From: Propionicimonas sp020161015
Lineage (GTDB): Bacteria; Actinomycetota; Actinomycetes; Propionibacteriales; Propionibacteriaceae
Reading direction: 5' to 3'
Length of the DNA: 64,000 bases
Assembly (NCBI RefSeq): GCF_964266745.1
Contig: NZ_CAXWGX010000023.1
Coordinates: 1-64,000 of the forward strand
Part shown: positions 53,316-61,931 of the stretch, one piece after another
Layout: the number at the start of each line of letters is the position of its first letter
Position numbering within the stretch: position 1 is the stretch's first letter
Translations under genes and position numbers: made by a program
The notes under the pieces: model-generated
Told to the model about the DNA's origin: nothing
The model's input: only the letters and a program-made list of their open reading frames with translations
The model's database searches: none

Positions 53316-55811
53316 TCAGCTGTCCGGCACCTGGTGGGGACTGAGGGTGGTGCTGCCGGTGGGCAGGCCCACGGTGAGCTCTTCCGGGGTGGCCGGACGC
53401 CCGTGCAGCAGCGGCACCGAGCCGGTGATCGTGGGCAGCATCGGGCCCTGTCCGTCGAGGGCCACGCGGACGGGCTCGCGCCCGGTGAGGCTCACCGGCT
53501 CGCCCCGCACGGTGAGCGTCCCGCCCGGGCCGTCGAGCAGGGTGAGCACGAGCTCGGACGCCGTCAGCTCTGCCTGCGCCCGGGAGCCGGCCAGCCCGAA
53601 CCCGAAGCGCAGGGCCTTCCACCCGGCCGGCAGGCGCGGGTCGAGGCTGATCTGCCCGGAATGGTCGCGCAGCCCGCCGAACCCGTAGACCAGTGCGTTC
53701 CACACCCCGCCGGCGGAGGCGATGTGCACGCCGTCACCGGTGTTGTGGTGCAGGTCGGCGAGGTCGACGAAGATCCCCTCCATGAACGACCCCAGCGCCC
53801 GCTCCTGGTAGCCGACCTCTGCGGCGATGATCGACTGCACCACCGCGGAGAGCGTCGAGTCACCGGTGGTGATCGGGTCGTAGTACTCGTAGTCGGCGCG
53901 CTTCTCGGCGGCGGTGAACGCGTCGCCGGCCAGGAACAGCGCCAGGATGGCGTCGGCCTGCTTCAGCACCTGGAAGCGGTAGATCACCAGCGGGTGGTAG
54001 TGCAGCAGCAGCGGCGTGTTCTCCTCGGGTGTGTGGGCGAGGTCCCACACCTCGCGCTTGAGGAAGTCCTCGTCCTGGGGGTGCACGCCGAACCCCTCGT
54101 CGTAGGGGATGGTCATGGCCTCGGCTGCCGCCTCCCACACGTCCACCTCGGACAGCTCGAGCTGCAGGCCGGGGGCGATCGCGGCGAAGCCGTCGGGGTC
54201 GCCCGCGGCGAGCTCGCGGACGGCCGCCGCCGCCCGGCGCAGGTTCGCCCGCGCCATGAGGTTGGTGTAGAGGTTGTTGTTCACCACGGCGCTGTACTCG
54301 TCCGGGCCGGTCACCGAGTGGATGTGGAAGCTGCGCTCAGGCCCGCGGAAGAAGCCCAGATCGACCCACAGCCGCGCGGTCTCGACCAGCACCGGCAGCG
54401 CCTCGCCGGTGAGGAAGCCGGGGTCGCCGCAGACGTCGGCGTACTTGCACATCGCCCAGGCGATGTCGGCGTCGATGTGGTACTGCGCGGTACCCGCGGC
54501 GTAGTAGGCGGACGCCTCCTGGCCGTTGATCGTCCGCCACGGGAACAGCGCGCCGCGCTGGGCCATCTCCGCCGCCCGGTCGCGGGCTGCGTCCAGCATC
54601 GAGATGCGGAACCGCAGGGCCCGCCGCGCGAGCCCGGGGTTGGTGTGGGCGAAGAAGGGCACCAGGTACACCTCGGTGTCCCAGAAGTAGTGGCCCTGGT
54701 AGCCCGATCCCGACACCCCCTTGGCGCCGATGCCGCCGCCGTCCGCCCGTCCGGCGGCCTGCGCGAGCTGGAACAGGCACCACCGGACGGCCTGCTGCAA
54801 CTCGGGCCGGCCGTCGATCTCCACGTCCGCGTTCGCCCAGTAGCCGGCCAGCCAGTCGCCCTGCTCAGCCGCCAGCACCTCGCGGCCCACGGCCTGCGCG
54901 TCGTCGATGGTCAGCCGCGCCAGCCCCACGAGGTCCTCGGCGTCGGCGTCCGCGCCGCCGTCGTGGTAGGCCACCCACTTCACCAGCAGGATCGGCCGGC
55001 CCTCGCTCGCCGCGATCCGGTAGGTGCGCCGGCCGAGGTCGGCGGTCATCCGCGTCTCGGTGGCCACCGGGTCCCCGGTGTACAGCTCGTGGTCGACGCA
55101 CACGGCCAGGCCCAGGCCGGAGTGGGCGGCGCGGTAGGCCAGCGCCATGCGTCCCAGCTCCTCGCGCACCAGCTGCGAGAGAAGCACCCGGTTCTCGAAC
55201 TGGGCCGAGCGCCGCGGGTCGAAGCCGACGGACGCCGCGGAGCCCTCGGGCACCTCGTCCTGGCGGTTGCGCACCTCGGAGGCGATCACCACGTCCGCCG
55301 GGCCGTCGAGCACGGTGACCTCGTAGGTCATCAGCGCGAGGTTGCGTCGGCTGAACGACACCATCCGGCTGGACCGGACGGCCACGCGCCGGCCGGACGC
55401 GGTGCGCCAGGTGACGTCGCGGCGCAGGACGCCCTCCCGGAAGTCGATGCTGCGCCGGAACGACTCGACGCCCGGGCCGGACAGCCGCAGAGGCTCGCCG
55501 TCCACGGTGATCGCGATGGTCTTGGTGTCGGGGACGTTGACGATCGTCTGCCCGGTCTTGGCGAACGCGAACGCGTCCTCGGCGTGGCGGATGTCCCAGG
55601 TCTCGTGGAAGCCGTTCACGAACGTGCCGTGCGCGTGGGCCTCGGCGTTGCCCTCCTCGTTGTTGCCGCGCAGCCCGAGGTAGCCGTTGCCCACGGCGAA
55701 GACGGTCTCGCGCTGGCCCAGGTGGGCGGTGTCGTAGCGGATCTCGGTGAGCCCCCACTCCTCGACGGGGAACCGGGTGCGGTCGACCGGGTCCGAGGCC
55801 GGGGCCCTCAC
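53316..55811 (-). CDS. GH65 disaccharide phosphorylase (maltose/trehalose/kojibiose type)
   Basis: The 831-residue protein has the GH65 order: an N-terminal beta-sandwich (VEEWGLTEIRYDTAHLGQ), an (alpha/alpha)6 barrel with SGYQGHYFWDTEVYLVPFF, the catalytic Glu in HIHSVTGPDEYSAVVNNN (about 500), and a C-terminal beta domain. It breaks an alpha-glucosyl disaccharide with phosphate to give beta-glucose 1-phosphate. The GTG overlaps the stop of the upstream mutase gene, whose enzyme uses exactly that product. Which disaccharide is used cannot be read from sequence. Confidence 0.92.
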   Translation of the reverse strand: MRAPASDPVDRTRFPVEEWGLTEIRYDTAHLGQRETVFAVGNGYLGLRGNNEEGNAEAHAHGTFVNGFHETWDIRHAEDAFAFAKTGQTIVNVPDTKTIAITVDGEPLRLSGPGVESFRRSIDFREGVLRRDVTWRTASGRRVAVRSSRMVSFSRRNLALMTYEVTVLDGPADVVIASEVRNRQDEVPEGSAASVGFDPRRSAQFENRVLLSQLVREELGRMALAYRAAHSGLGLAVCVDHELYTGDPVATETRMTADLGRRTYRIAASEGRPILLVKWVAYHDGGADADAEDLVGLARLTIDDAQAVGREVLAAEQGDWLAGYWANADVEIDGRPELQQAVRWCLFQLAQAAGRADGGGIGAKGVSGSGYQGHYFWDTEVYLVPFFAHTNPGLARRALRFRISMLDAARDRAAEMAQRGALFPWRTINGQEASAYYAAGTAQYHIDADIAWAMCKYADVCGDPGFLTGEALPVLVETARLWVDLGFFRGPERSFHIHSVTGPDEYSAVVNNNLYTNLMARANLRRAAAAVRELAAGDPDGFAAIAPGLQLELSEVDVWEAAAEAMTIPYDEGFGVHPQDEDFLKREVWDLAHTPEENTPLLLHYHPLVIYRFQVLKQADAILALFLAGDAFTAAEKRADYEYYDPITTGDSTLSAVVQSIIAAEVGYQERALGSFMEGIFVDLADLHHNTGDGVHIASAGGVWNALVYGFGGLRDHSGQISLDPRLPAGWKALRFGFGLAGSRAQAELTASELVLTLLDGPGGTLTVRGEPVSLTGREPVRVALDGQGPMLPTITGSVPLLHGRPATPEELTVGLPTGSTTLSPHQVPDS

Positions 55812-56557
55812 GGAAGGAGCTCCGAGAGGTCGGAGACGACGAGGTCGGCCCCGTGGGCGCGCAACTCTTCCGCGCCCACGCCACGGTCGACCCCGACCAC
55901 GAGCCCGAAGCCGCCCGCCCGCCCGGCGGCGACCCCGGAGACCGCGTCCTCGAAGACGACGGCCCGTTCCGGTGGAACCCCGAGCGTCTCCGCCGCCCAC
56001 GCGTAGGTGGCCGGGGACGGCTTGCCGGCCAGCCCGCGTGCATGGGCCACCCGTCCGTCCACGACGAGGGCGAAGCGTTCGCGGAGGCCGGCAGCGGCCA
56101 GTACGGCCTCGGCGTTCTGCGAGGACGACACCACCGCCAGCGGCACCCCCAGGGTGGCGAGGTGGTCGAGCAGGAGCACCGAGCCGGGGTAGGGCGCCAC
56201 CCCGTCCTCGGTCAGGACCCGTGCGAAGAAGGTGTTCTTGCGGTTGCCCAGCCCGCAGACGGTGTCGGCCTCCGGGGGGTCGGCCGGGTCGCCGTCGGGG
56301 ATCGCGATGCCGCGGGAGGCGAGGAAGTCGCGCACCCCGTCGTAGCGGGGCTTGCCGTCGACGTGGGCGAAGTAGTCCTCGTCGGTGTAGGGCCGGGTGG
56401 ACGCGTCCGCGCCCGTCCGGGCGGCCCGGTCGGCGAGGTAGGCGTTGAACATCCTCGACCAGGCGAGCATGTGGACCGTCGCGGTGGGGGTGAGGACTCC
56501 GTCGAGGTCGAACAGGCCGGCGTCGCAGACGGCGCGCAGGGTCTCGTTAGCGCTCAT
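55808..56557 (-). CDS. Beta-phosphoglucomutase-like HAD enzyme
   Basis: The 249-residue HAD-IA protein begins AGLFDLDGVLTPTATVH (nucleophile and acid/base Asp near 17-19), with SSSQNAEAVL near 145 (motif II), KPSPATYAW (Lys) and FEDAVSGVAAG (motif IV). A helical cap lies at about 35-110. It converts beta-glucose 1-phosphate to glucose 6-phosphate. TACGAT lies 8 nt before the ATG, with no Shine-Dalgarno (leaderless). The gene for the phosphorylase that makes its substrate overlaps its stop. In some organisms the two are fused. Confidence 0.9.
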   Translation of the reverse strand: MSANETLRAVCDAGLFDLDGVLTPTATVHMLAWSRMFNAYLADRAARTGADASTRPYTDEDYFAHVDGKPRYDGVRDFLASRGIAIPDGDPADPPEADTVCGLGNRKNTFFARVLTEDGVAPYPGSVLLLDHLATLGVPLAVVSSSQNAEAVLAAAGLRERFALVVDGRVAHARGLAGKPSPATYAWAAETLGVPPERAVVFEDAVSGVAAGRAGGFGLVVGVDRGVGAEELRAHGADLVVSDLSELLP

Positions 56558-56623
56558 TGCGCCTGATCGTAGTCCCCGGCCACGGCGCGTGGCGGACCCC
56601 GCGGCCGAGTAGTCTGAGGCTCG

Positions 56624-58057
56624 ATGAGCGCTCTCCAGACCCCCGACCTGCCCACCGTCTCCACCAGGCTGACCGGCTGGGGACGCACCGCGCCGACGAC
56701 GGCCCAGGTGCTCTCGACGCCGGATCCGGAGGTGATCGCCGAGGCGGTGGCCGCGGTCGCCCACCACAACGCCGATTCGCCGTCCCACCTGCGGCGCGGC
56801 ATCGTCGCGCGCGGCCTCGGACGGTCCTACGGCGACGTCGCCCAGAACGCCGGCGGCATCGTCGTGGACATGACCCCGCTGAACCGCATCCACGCCATCG
56901 ACCCCGACGCGGCGACCGTCGACGTGGACGCCGGGGTCAGCCTGGACGACCTCATGCGGGCCGCCCTGCCGTTCGGGCTGTGGGTGCCCGTGCTCCCCGG
57001 CACCCGCCAGGTGACCGTCGGCGGCGCGATCGGCTGCGACGTCCACGGCAAGAACCACCACAGCGCGGGCTCGTTCGGCAACCACGTCGCGTCCATGCAG
57101 CTGCTGGTGGCGGACGGGCGCATCCTCACCATCACCCCGGACGGCTCCCCCGACGACCCGGACGCGAGCCTGTTCTGGGCCACCGTCGGCGGCGTCGGGC
57201 TGACCGGCATCATCCTGCGGGTGGTGCTGAACATGACCCGTACCGAGACCGCCTTCTTCATCGCCGACGGCGTCGTCACCCACAACCTGGAGGAGACCAT
57301 CGCCGTCCACTCCGACGGCTCCGAGGCGGACTACGACTACTCCAGCGCCTGGTTCGACGCGATCTCGCCGGAGCCGAAGCTCGGTCGGGCCGCACTGTCG
57401 CGCGGCTCGCTGGCCACGCTCGACCAGCTGAAGGAGAAGGCGCCCAAGCTGGCCGCCGACCCGCTGGCGTTCAATGCCAAGCCCCTGTTCGACCTGCCCG
57501 ACGTGTTCCCGAACGGGCTGGCCAACAAGCTCACCTTCGGCGTGCTCGGCTCGCTGTGGTACGCCAAGAGTGGCAACTACACCGGCAAGATCCAGAGCCT
57601 CACCGGCTTCTACCACCCGCTCGACATGTTCGGCGAGTGGAACCGGGCGTACGGCTCGCACGGCTTCCTCCAGTACCAGTTCGTCGTGCCGCCGGCAGCC
57701 GTGGGCGAGTTCACCCGGCTCATCCGCGACATCCAGGCGTCCGGCCACTACTCGTTCCTGAACGTGTTCAAGCTGTTCGGCCCCGGCAACACCGCCCCGC
57801 TAAGCTACCCGATCGCGGGCTGGAACGTGTGCGTCGACTTCCCGATCAAGGCCGGCCTGCACGAGTTCCTGCACGGCCTCGACGCCCGCGTCCTGGAGTT
57901 CGGCGGGCGGCTCTACACCGCCAAGGACTCCCGCACGACGGCAGAGACCTTCCACGCCATGTACCCGCGGATCGGGGAGTGGATCGCGACCCGGCGGCGC
58001 ATCGACCCGCACGGCGTGTTCGTCTCCGACCTCGCCCGCCGGCTCGAGCTGGCCTGA
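56624..58057 (+). CDS. dprE1: Decaprenylphosphoryl-beta-D-ribose oxidase (DprE1-like)
   Basis: This 477-residue FAD oxidase starts the two-step epimerisation of decaprenylphosphoryl-ribose to -arabinose, the donor for cell-wall arabinan. The FAD domain has ARGLGRSYGDVAQNAGG near 65 and GTRQVTVGGAIGCDVHGKNH near 125. The benzothiazinone-target cysteine is present, C403 in GWNVCVDFPIK (C387 in the mycobacterial enzyme). TAGTCT lies 8 nt before the ATG (leaderless). It is followed by dprE2 after 22 bases, as in mycobacteria. Confidence 0.92.
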   Translation: MSALQTPDLPTVSTRLTGWGRTAPTTAQVLSTPDPEVIAEAVAAVAHHNADSPSHLRRGIVARGLGRSYGDVAQNAGGIVVDMTPLNRIHAIDPDAATVDVDAGVSLDDLMRAALPFGLWVPVLPGTRQVTVGGAIGCDVHGKNHHSAGSFGNHVASMQLLVADGRILTITPDGSPDDPDASLFWATVGGVGLTGIILRVVLNMTRTETAFFIADGVVTHNLEETIAVHSDGSEADYDYSSAWFDAISPEPKLGRAALSRGSLATLDQLKEKAPKLAADPLAFNAKPLFDLPDVFPNGLANKLTFGVLGSLWYAKSGNYTGKIQSLTGFYHPLDMFGEWNRAYGSHGFLQYQFVVPPAAVGEFTRLIRDIQASGHYSFLNVFKLFGPGNTAPLSYPIAGWNVCVDFPIKAGLHEFLHGLDARVLEFGGRLYTAKDSRTTAETFHAMYPRIGEWIATRRRIDPHGVFVSDLARRLELA

Positions 58058-58079
58058 TCCACAACAGAGAGAGATTCAC

Positions 58080-58841
58080 GTGATCGACGCGACCGGCAAT
58101 CCCCAGACCGTGCTGCTGCTCGGTGGCACGTCCGAGATCGGGCTGGCCATCGTAGGCGAGTACCTGTCCCGGCAGCCCGTCCGGGTGGTGCTCGGCGTCC
58201 AGCCCGGCGACGAGCTGCGGGAGGCGACCGTGGCCTCCCTGCGGGAGCGCGGCGCCTCTGCCGTCGACGTCCTCGACTTCGACGCGATGGACGCCGACAG
58301 CCACCCCGCCGTGATCGACGCCGCCTGGCGGATCGCCGACATCGACGTGGCCATCGTGGCCTTCGGCCTGCTGGGTGACGCCGAGCAGCTGTGGCAGGAC
58401 CAGGCGGCCGCCGTCCGCGTCGCCCAGGTGAACTACACGGGCGCGGTGAGCGTCGGCGTGCTGCTGGGCCAGAAGATGAAGGCACAGGGGTACGGCCAGA
58501 TCATCGCGATGTCGACCGTCGCCGGAGAGCTCGTGCGCCGAAGCAACTTCGTCTACGGCTCCACCAAGGCCGGCCTCGACGGGTTCTACCGGCTCCTCGG
58601 CGAGACGCTGGCCCCCTTCGGCCCCAAGGTGCTGGTGGTGCGTCCCGGCCAGGTGCGCACCCGCATGTCCGCGCACGTGAAGGACGCGCCCCTCACCGTC
58701 GACAAGGAGGACGTCGCCCGCCAGGTCGTGGACGCCGCCCGCAAGGGCGAGAAGCTGATCTGGGTGCCGCCGGCCTTCCGGCTCGTGATGATGGTCCTCA
58801 AGCACATCCCCGGCCCGATCTTCCGGCTGCTGCCCCTCTAG
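58080..58841 (+). CDS. dprE2: Decaprenylphosphoryl-2-keto-ribose reductase (DprE2-like)
   Basis: The 253-residue short-chain dehydrogenase completes the epimerisation to decaprenylphosphoryl-arabinose. It has the NAD(P) motif LLGGTSEIGLAIV near 12 and the catalytic Ser, YxxxK: MSTVAGELVR then VYGSTKAGLDGFY. The DprE2-type C terminus is rich in Pro/Arg (IPGPIFRLLPL). The GTG at 58080 has AGAGAGA 6 nt upstream. It shares an operon with dprE1. Confidence 0.9.
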   Translation: MIDATGNPQTVLLLGGTSEIGLAIVGEYLSRQPVRVVLGVQPGDELREATVASLRERGASAVDVLDFDAMDADSHPAVIDAAWRIADIDVAIVAFGLLGDAEQLWQDQAAAVRVAQVNYTGAVSVGVLLGQKMKAQGYGQIIAMSTVAGELVRRSNFVYGSTKAGLDGFYRLLGETLAPFGPKVLVVRPGQVRTRMSAHVKDAPLTVDKEDVARQVVDAARKGEKLIWVPPAFRLVMMVLKHIPGPIFRLLPL

Positions 58842-58854
58842 CGGACGGCGAGCG

Positions 58855-59667
58855 GTGGGGGAGCCACCCGCGGGCGCGGGTGTCGCGGCGTCGTCGCCGG
58901 CCGGGCGGATGCCCCGCGCGGTGGCGATCCCCGGCGTGCCGGGCCTCAACCCCCACCTCGCCTTCGGCGACGCGCGCGTGCCGGAGGTCGTCGCCCGGCT
59001 CGCGGCCGGGCGTCCGGTCGAGCCGGTGTGGCGCAACGAGATCGGCGGGCTGACCTGGGCCGTCGACGGCGGCGCCGAGTACGTGAAGTACGGGCCGCCG
59101 CACGGGGAGTTCGACACCGCCGCAGAGGTGGCGCGGCTGCGGTGGGTCGGTGCGCACGTAGCGGCACCGCGTCCCATCGACCACGGCGTGGACGCCACCG
59201 GCCACCACTGGCTGCGCACGCAGGGGCTGCCCGGCACCTCCGCCGTGCTCGGTGAGTGGCCGGACCGGGCGGCCGAGGTGGTGCCCGAGCTGGGACGCGC
59301 CCTGCGTCGCTTCCACGACACCGTGCCGGTGGACGGCTGCGCGTGGGAGTACTCGATCGCCTACCGCCTGACGCGCGAGCCCGGCACCGACACGCTGGGT
59401 CGCGCGTGGCCGGAGCTGGATCCGGTGGTCTGCCACGGCGATGCGTGCAGCCCGAACTTCCTGCTGGACGCCGCGGGCCGCTGCGCCGGCTACGTCGACC
59501 TGGGCAAGCTCGGCGTCGGCGACCGCTGGGCCGACCTGGCCCCGGCGCTGCTCAGCCTCGGCTGGAACTTCGGCGAGGGCTGGGAGGACGTGTTCCTCGC
59601 CGCTTACGGGATCGCGCGCGACGCCGCCAAGCTCGCGTTCTACACCTGGCTGTGGGAGGCCTCCTAG
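58855..59667 (+). CDS. Aminoglycoside-phosphotransferase-like kinase
   Basis: The 270-residue protein has the APH fold: CHGDACSPNFLL (Brenner motif H-G-D-x4-N) near 200, VDLGKLGVGDRWADLA (DLG-type metal Asp) near 220, and an N-lobe with EYVKYG. It lacks a second specific antibiotic-binding feature that I can see, so it may act on a sugar or other small molecule. The annotated GTG at 58855 gives a Gly/Ala-rich N terminus; the ATG at 58909 (residue 19) is a fair alternative. It starts 13 bases after dprE2 and may be co-transcribed. Confidence 0.8.
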   Translation: MGEPPAGAGVAASSPAGRMPRAVAIPGVPGLNPHLAFGDARVPEVVARLAAGRPVEPVWRNEIGGLTWAVDGGAEYVKYGPPHGEFDTAAEVARLRWVGAHVAAPRPIDHGVDATGHHWLRTQGLPGTSAVLGEWPDRAAEVVPELGRALRRFHDTVPVDGCAWEYSIAYRLTREPGTDTLGRAWPELDPVVCHGDACSPNFLLDAAGRCAGYVDLGKLGVGDRWADLAPALLSLGWNFGEGWEDVFLAAYGIARDAAKLAFYTWLWEAS

Positions 59668-59668
59668 C

Positions 59669-60460
59669 TCACAGCGCGATCAGCGTCCCGTCGGCGAGCA
59701 CCTCAGCGCCGCAGCGGGCGAGTTCGGCGGCCAGGTCGTCCAGCGGCGGGTTGTCGTGGGCGAGGTGGACGGCCACCACGCGGCTGCGCTCGTCGACGAC
59801 ACCCTCTGCCCGGAACCGCTCGACGGTGGCGGCGAAGGTGGCCAGGTGCAGGTGGCGTCCGCCCTTGGTGGTGCACGGCCCGAACGTCTCCTCCATCAGC
59901 ACGAGGTCGACGCGGCGGCCGGCGAGGACGTCCCAGGTGGTCTCCGGCAGGGGCCCGGTGTCCGTGGCGTAGAGCAGGGTCGCGTCCCCGTCCTCGACGA
60001 GGTAGCACAGCGCCTCGCCGAAGGCCTCGTGGTTGGCCTCGAGCGCGGTCACCCGGTAGCCGGCGAGCTCGAACTCCTCGCCCGCGGTCACGGTGGTGAA
60101 GGTGACCGCCGTCTGGTCCCCGTCCAGCCACTGGCGCGACCAGTCGACGACAGGCTTCGGGCCGGCCAGCCGTAGGGGGGCGCTGGTCACCCAGGAGCGG
60201 TGCAGCAGGATCGCGGGATCGAGGTGGTCGTCGTGGGCGTGCCCGGCGAGCACGGCCTCCAGGCCGACGAGGTCGCGTCCGAGCCGGGACACCTGCCGCG
60301 GCGCCTCCGGCCCCGGGTCGATCAGCAGCCGGCCGTCCAGCAGCACGGAGGTGGGGGTGCGCAACTCGCCGCGCGCCCGGTGGTCGTCGCAGGTGGCGCA
60401 GCGACAGAAGGGGTTGGGGATGCCGTCCGCGGCTCCGGTGCCGAGCAGGAGGACGTCCAC
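59669..60460 (-). CDS. PhnP-like MBL-fold phosphodiesterase
   Basis: This 263-residue protein begins DVLLLGTGAADGIPNPFC and has a CxCxxC knuckle (CRCATC) near 21, as in PhnP, plus GHAHDDHLDP (HxHxDH) near 83 and the later ligands DTGPLPE, HLAHDN. PhnP hydrolyses cyclic ribose phosphates made in phosphonate breakdown, but no phosphonate genes are nearby, so a different cyclic or nucleotide substrate is likely. The GTG at 60460 has GCAGG 5 nt upstream. It converges on the kinase gene with 1 base between stops. Confidence 0.82.
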   Translation of the reverse strand: MDVLLLGTGAADGIPNPFCRCATCDDHRARGELRTPTSVLLDGRLLIDPGPEAPRQVSRLGRDLVGLEAVLAGHAHDDHLDPAILLHRSWVTSAPLRLAGPKPVVDWSRQWLDGDQTAVTFTTVTAGEEFELAGYRVTALEANHEAFGEALCYLVEDGDATLLYATDTGPLPETTWDVLAGRRVDLVLMEETFGPCTTKGGRHLHLATFAATVERFRAEGVVDERSRVVAVHLAHDNPPLDDLAAELARCGAEVLADGTLIAL

Positions 60461-60683
60461 GTCAGCCTGCCCGGTGTCGCGTCCGCATGTGCACAGGCTA
60501 GGCCACGACGGCCGACGGCCCCGCCGGTTCGCACACCCGCGGGGCCGCCTCACATGAAGGGGGAAACGTTGGCTGCTCTCATCTGCCTCCTGTGCTCTCG
60601 GTTGCCCCCTACTCAACTCCCGCTCCCTGTGCCCACCGCGTGGGCGACCTGTGGATCGGGGAGGAGACAAACCGGGCGAGATA

Positions 60684-60694
60684 TGATTGAATCA
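60684..60694. promoter_or_regulatory. Operator-like palindrome at the -10 of the VOC/dioxygenase gene
   Basis: TGATT-G-AATCA is a perfect 5+1+5 inverted repeat overlapping the -10 hexamer TATGAT (60682-60687) of the following gene, and TTGA-ATCA-TCAA (60688-60699) overlaps it. Such a site would let a MarR-type repressor block the promoter. The repressor gene is not adjacent. Confidence 0.5.
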
Positions 60695-60720
60695 TCAACT
60701 ACATGGACGAGGAGAGTGTT

Positions 60721-61626
60721 GTGACCACTGAACTGCTTCCCGCGGACACGCGGATGTCCCAGGTCGCGCTCGACGTGGCGGACCTGGACGCGATGACCCG
60801 CTTCTACAGCGAGGTGCTGCTCCTCGAGCCGCTGCGCGAGGCCGAGGGCACCGTCGCGCTGGGACGGGGCGGTCGCGAGCTGGTGGAGCTGCGGCACCGT
60901 CCGCACCTGCCGCGCGGCGAGCGTCGCACTGCCGGGCTGTTCCACACCGCCCTGCTGCACCCGGACGCCGGCACGCTGGCGACCGTGCTGGCCTCGGTCG
61001 CGTTGCGTACCCCGCAGCTGTACACCGGCAGCGGCGACCACCTGGTGTCGCAGGCGTTCTACCTCGACGACCCGGAGGGCAACGGCGTCGAGCTGTACGT
61101 CGACCGGCCGCGGTCGGAGTGGACGTGGAACGGGGACCAGCTCGTGATGGGCACGCTCTGGCTCGACCCCAACGACTTCCTCGCCGAGCACCTCACCGAC
61201 ACCGCCCGGAACTACCTCGAGACCGCGCCGGACCGGCGTCCCGCGCTGGCGGGAACCCAGGCGCAGGTGGTCGGCCACGTCCACCTCAAGGTCGGACAGA
61301 CCGATCGTGCCAGGGACTTCTACGTCGACACCCTCGGCTTCGAGGTGACCGCGGAAGTCCCCGGCGCGCTGTTCGTCTCCGCCGGCGGCTACCACCACCA
61401 CATGGCGATGAACACCTGGCAGACCGCCGGCGTCGGCCTCCGCGCGCCCGGCCTCGGCCTCGGCCTGGTCTCCATCGAGGTCCCTTCGGCCGACGACGTC
61501 CTGGCCGCCGCCCGCCGCCTCCGCGCCCGCGGCCAGGACGTCGCCCTCGAGGTCTCCGCCGCGTCCGCCCACCTCAGCGTCGACGACCCCTGGGGCAACC
61601 GCGTCGAAGTCGCCTCCGCCGCCTGA
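60721..61626 (+). CDS. Two-domain VOC protein, ring-cleavage dioxygenase type (CatE-like)
   Basis: The 301-residue protein has two VOC domains (about 14-120 and 180-300). The second begins VGHVHLKVGQTDRARDFYVD and contains YHHHMAMNTWQTAGVGLRAP and ends DDPWGNRVEVAS. It resembles catechol-2,3-dioxygenase (CatE, MhqO) proteins induced by quinones. I use the GTG at 60721, 5 nt after GAGGAGA; an ATG at 60703 is in frame but lacks that spacing. Substrate unproven. Confidence 0.83.
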   Translation: MTTELLPADTRMSQVALDVADLDAMTRFYSEVLLLEPLREAEGTVALGRGGRELVELRHRPHLPRGERRTAGLFHTALLHPDAGTLATVLASVALRTPQLYTGSGDHLVSQAFYLDDPEGNGVELYVDRPRSEWTWNGDQLVMGTLWLDPNDFLAEHLTDTARNYLETAPDRRPALAGTQAQVVGHVHLKVGQTDRARDFYVDTLGFEVTAEVPGALFVSAGGYHHHMAMNTWQTAGVGLRAPGLGLGLVSIEVPSADDVLAAARRLRARGQDVALEVSAASAHLSVDDPWGNRVEVASAA

Positions 61627-61644
61627 CTCGCGGCCCCGGCCGGC

Positions 61645-61905
61645 CTCCGCTCCCGAGGGCCAGCCTTCCCGCCCGAGGGCCAGCGTTCCCGCCCGAGGGC
61701 CCGCTTCCGCTCCCGAGGGCCAGTCTTCCCGTGCGAGGGACCGCCTCCAGGCGTGAGGGCCAGCCTTCCCGTGCGAGGGCCAGTCTCCAGGCGTGAGGGC
61801 CAGCCTTGACGTCGAGGGCCAGTCTCCAGGCGTGAGGGCCAGCCTTGACGTCGGGGGCCTGCACCGGTGCGCTGGCCCTCGGCCACAAGGCTGGCCCTCG
61901 GCGTG
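61645..61905. repeat. Degenerate 19-20-bp tandem repeat with inverted copies at one end
   Basis: Between the convergent genes, about 11 direct units share CGAGGGCCAGCCTTCC-type sequence (steps of 19-20 bases) from 61645 to about 61865. Two inverted units carrying GCTGGCCCTCG follow at about 61871-61905. Units alternate between versions ending CTTCCCG, TCTCCAGG and CTTGACG. The inverted copies can fold back on the direct ones, so the region may serve both genes as terminator. Confidence 0.8.
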
Positions 61906-61931
61906 ACCGCGACGTGCGGCGGGGACCGGCG

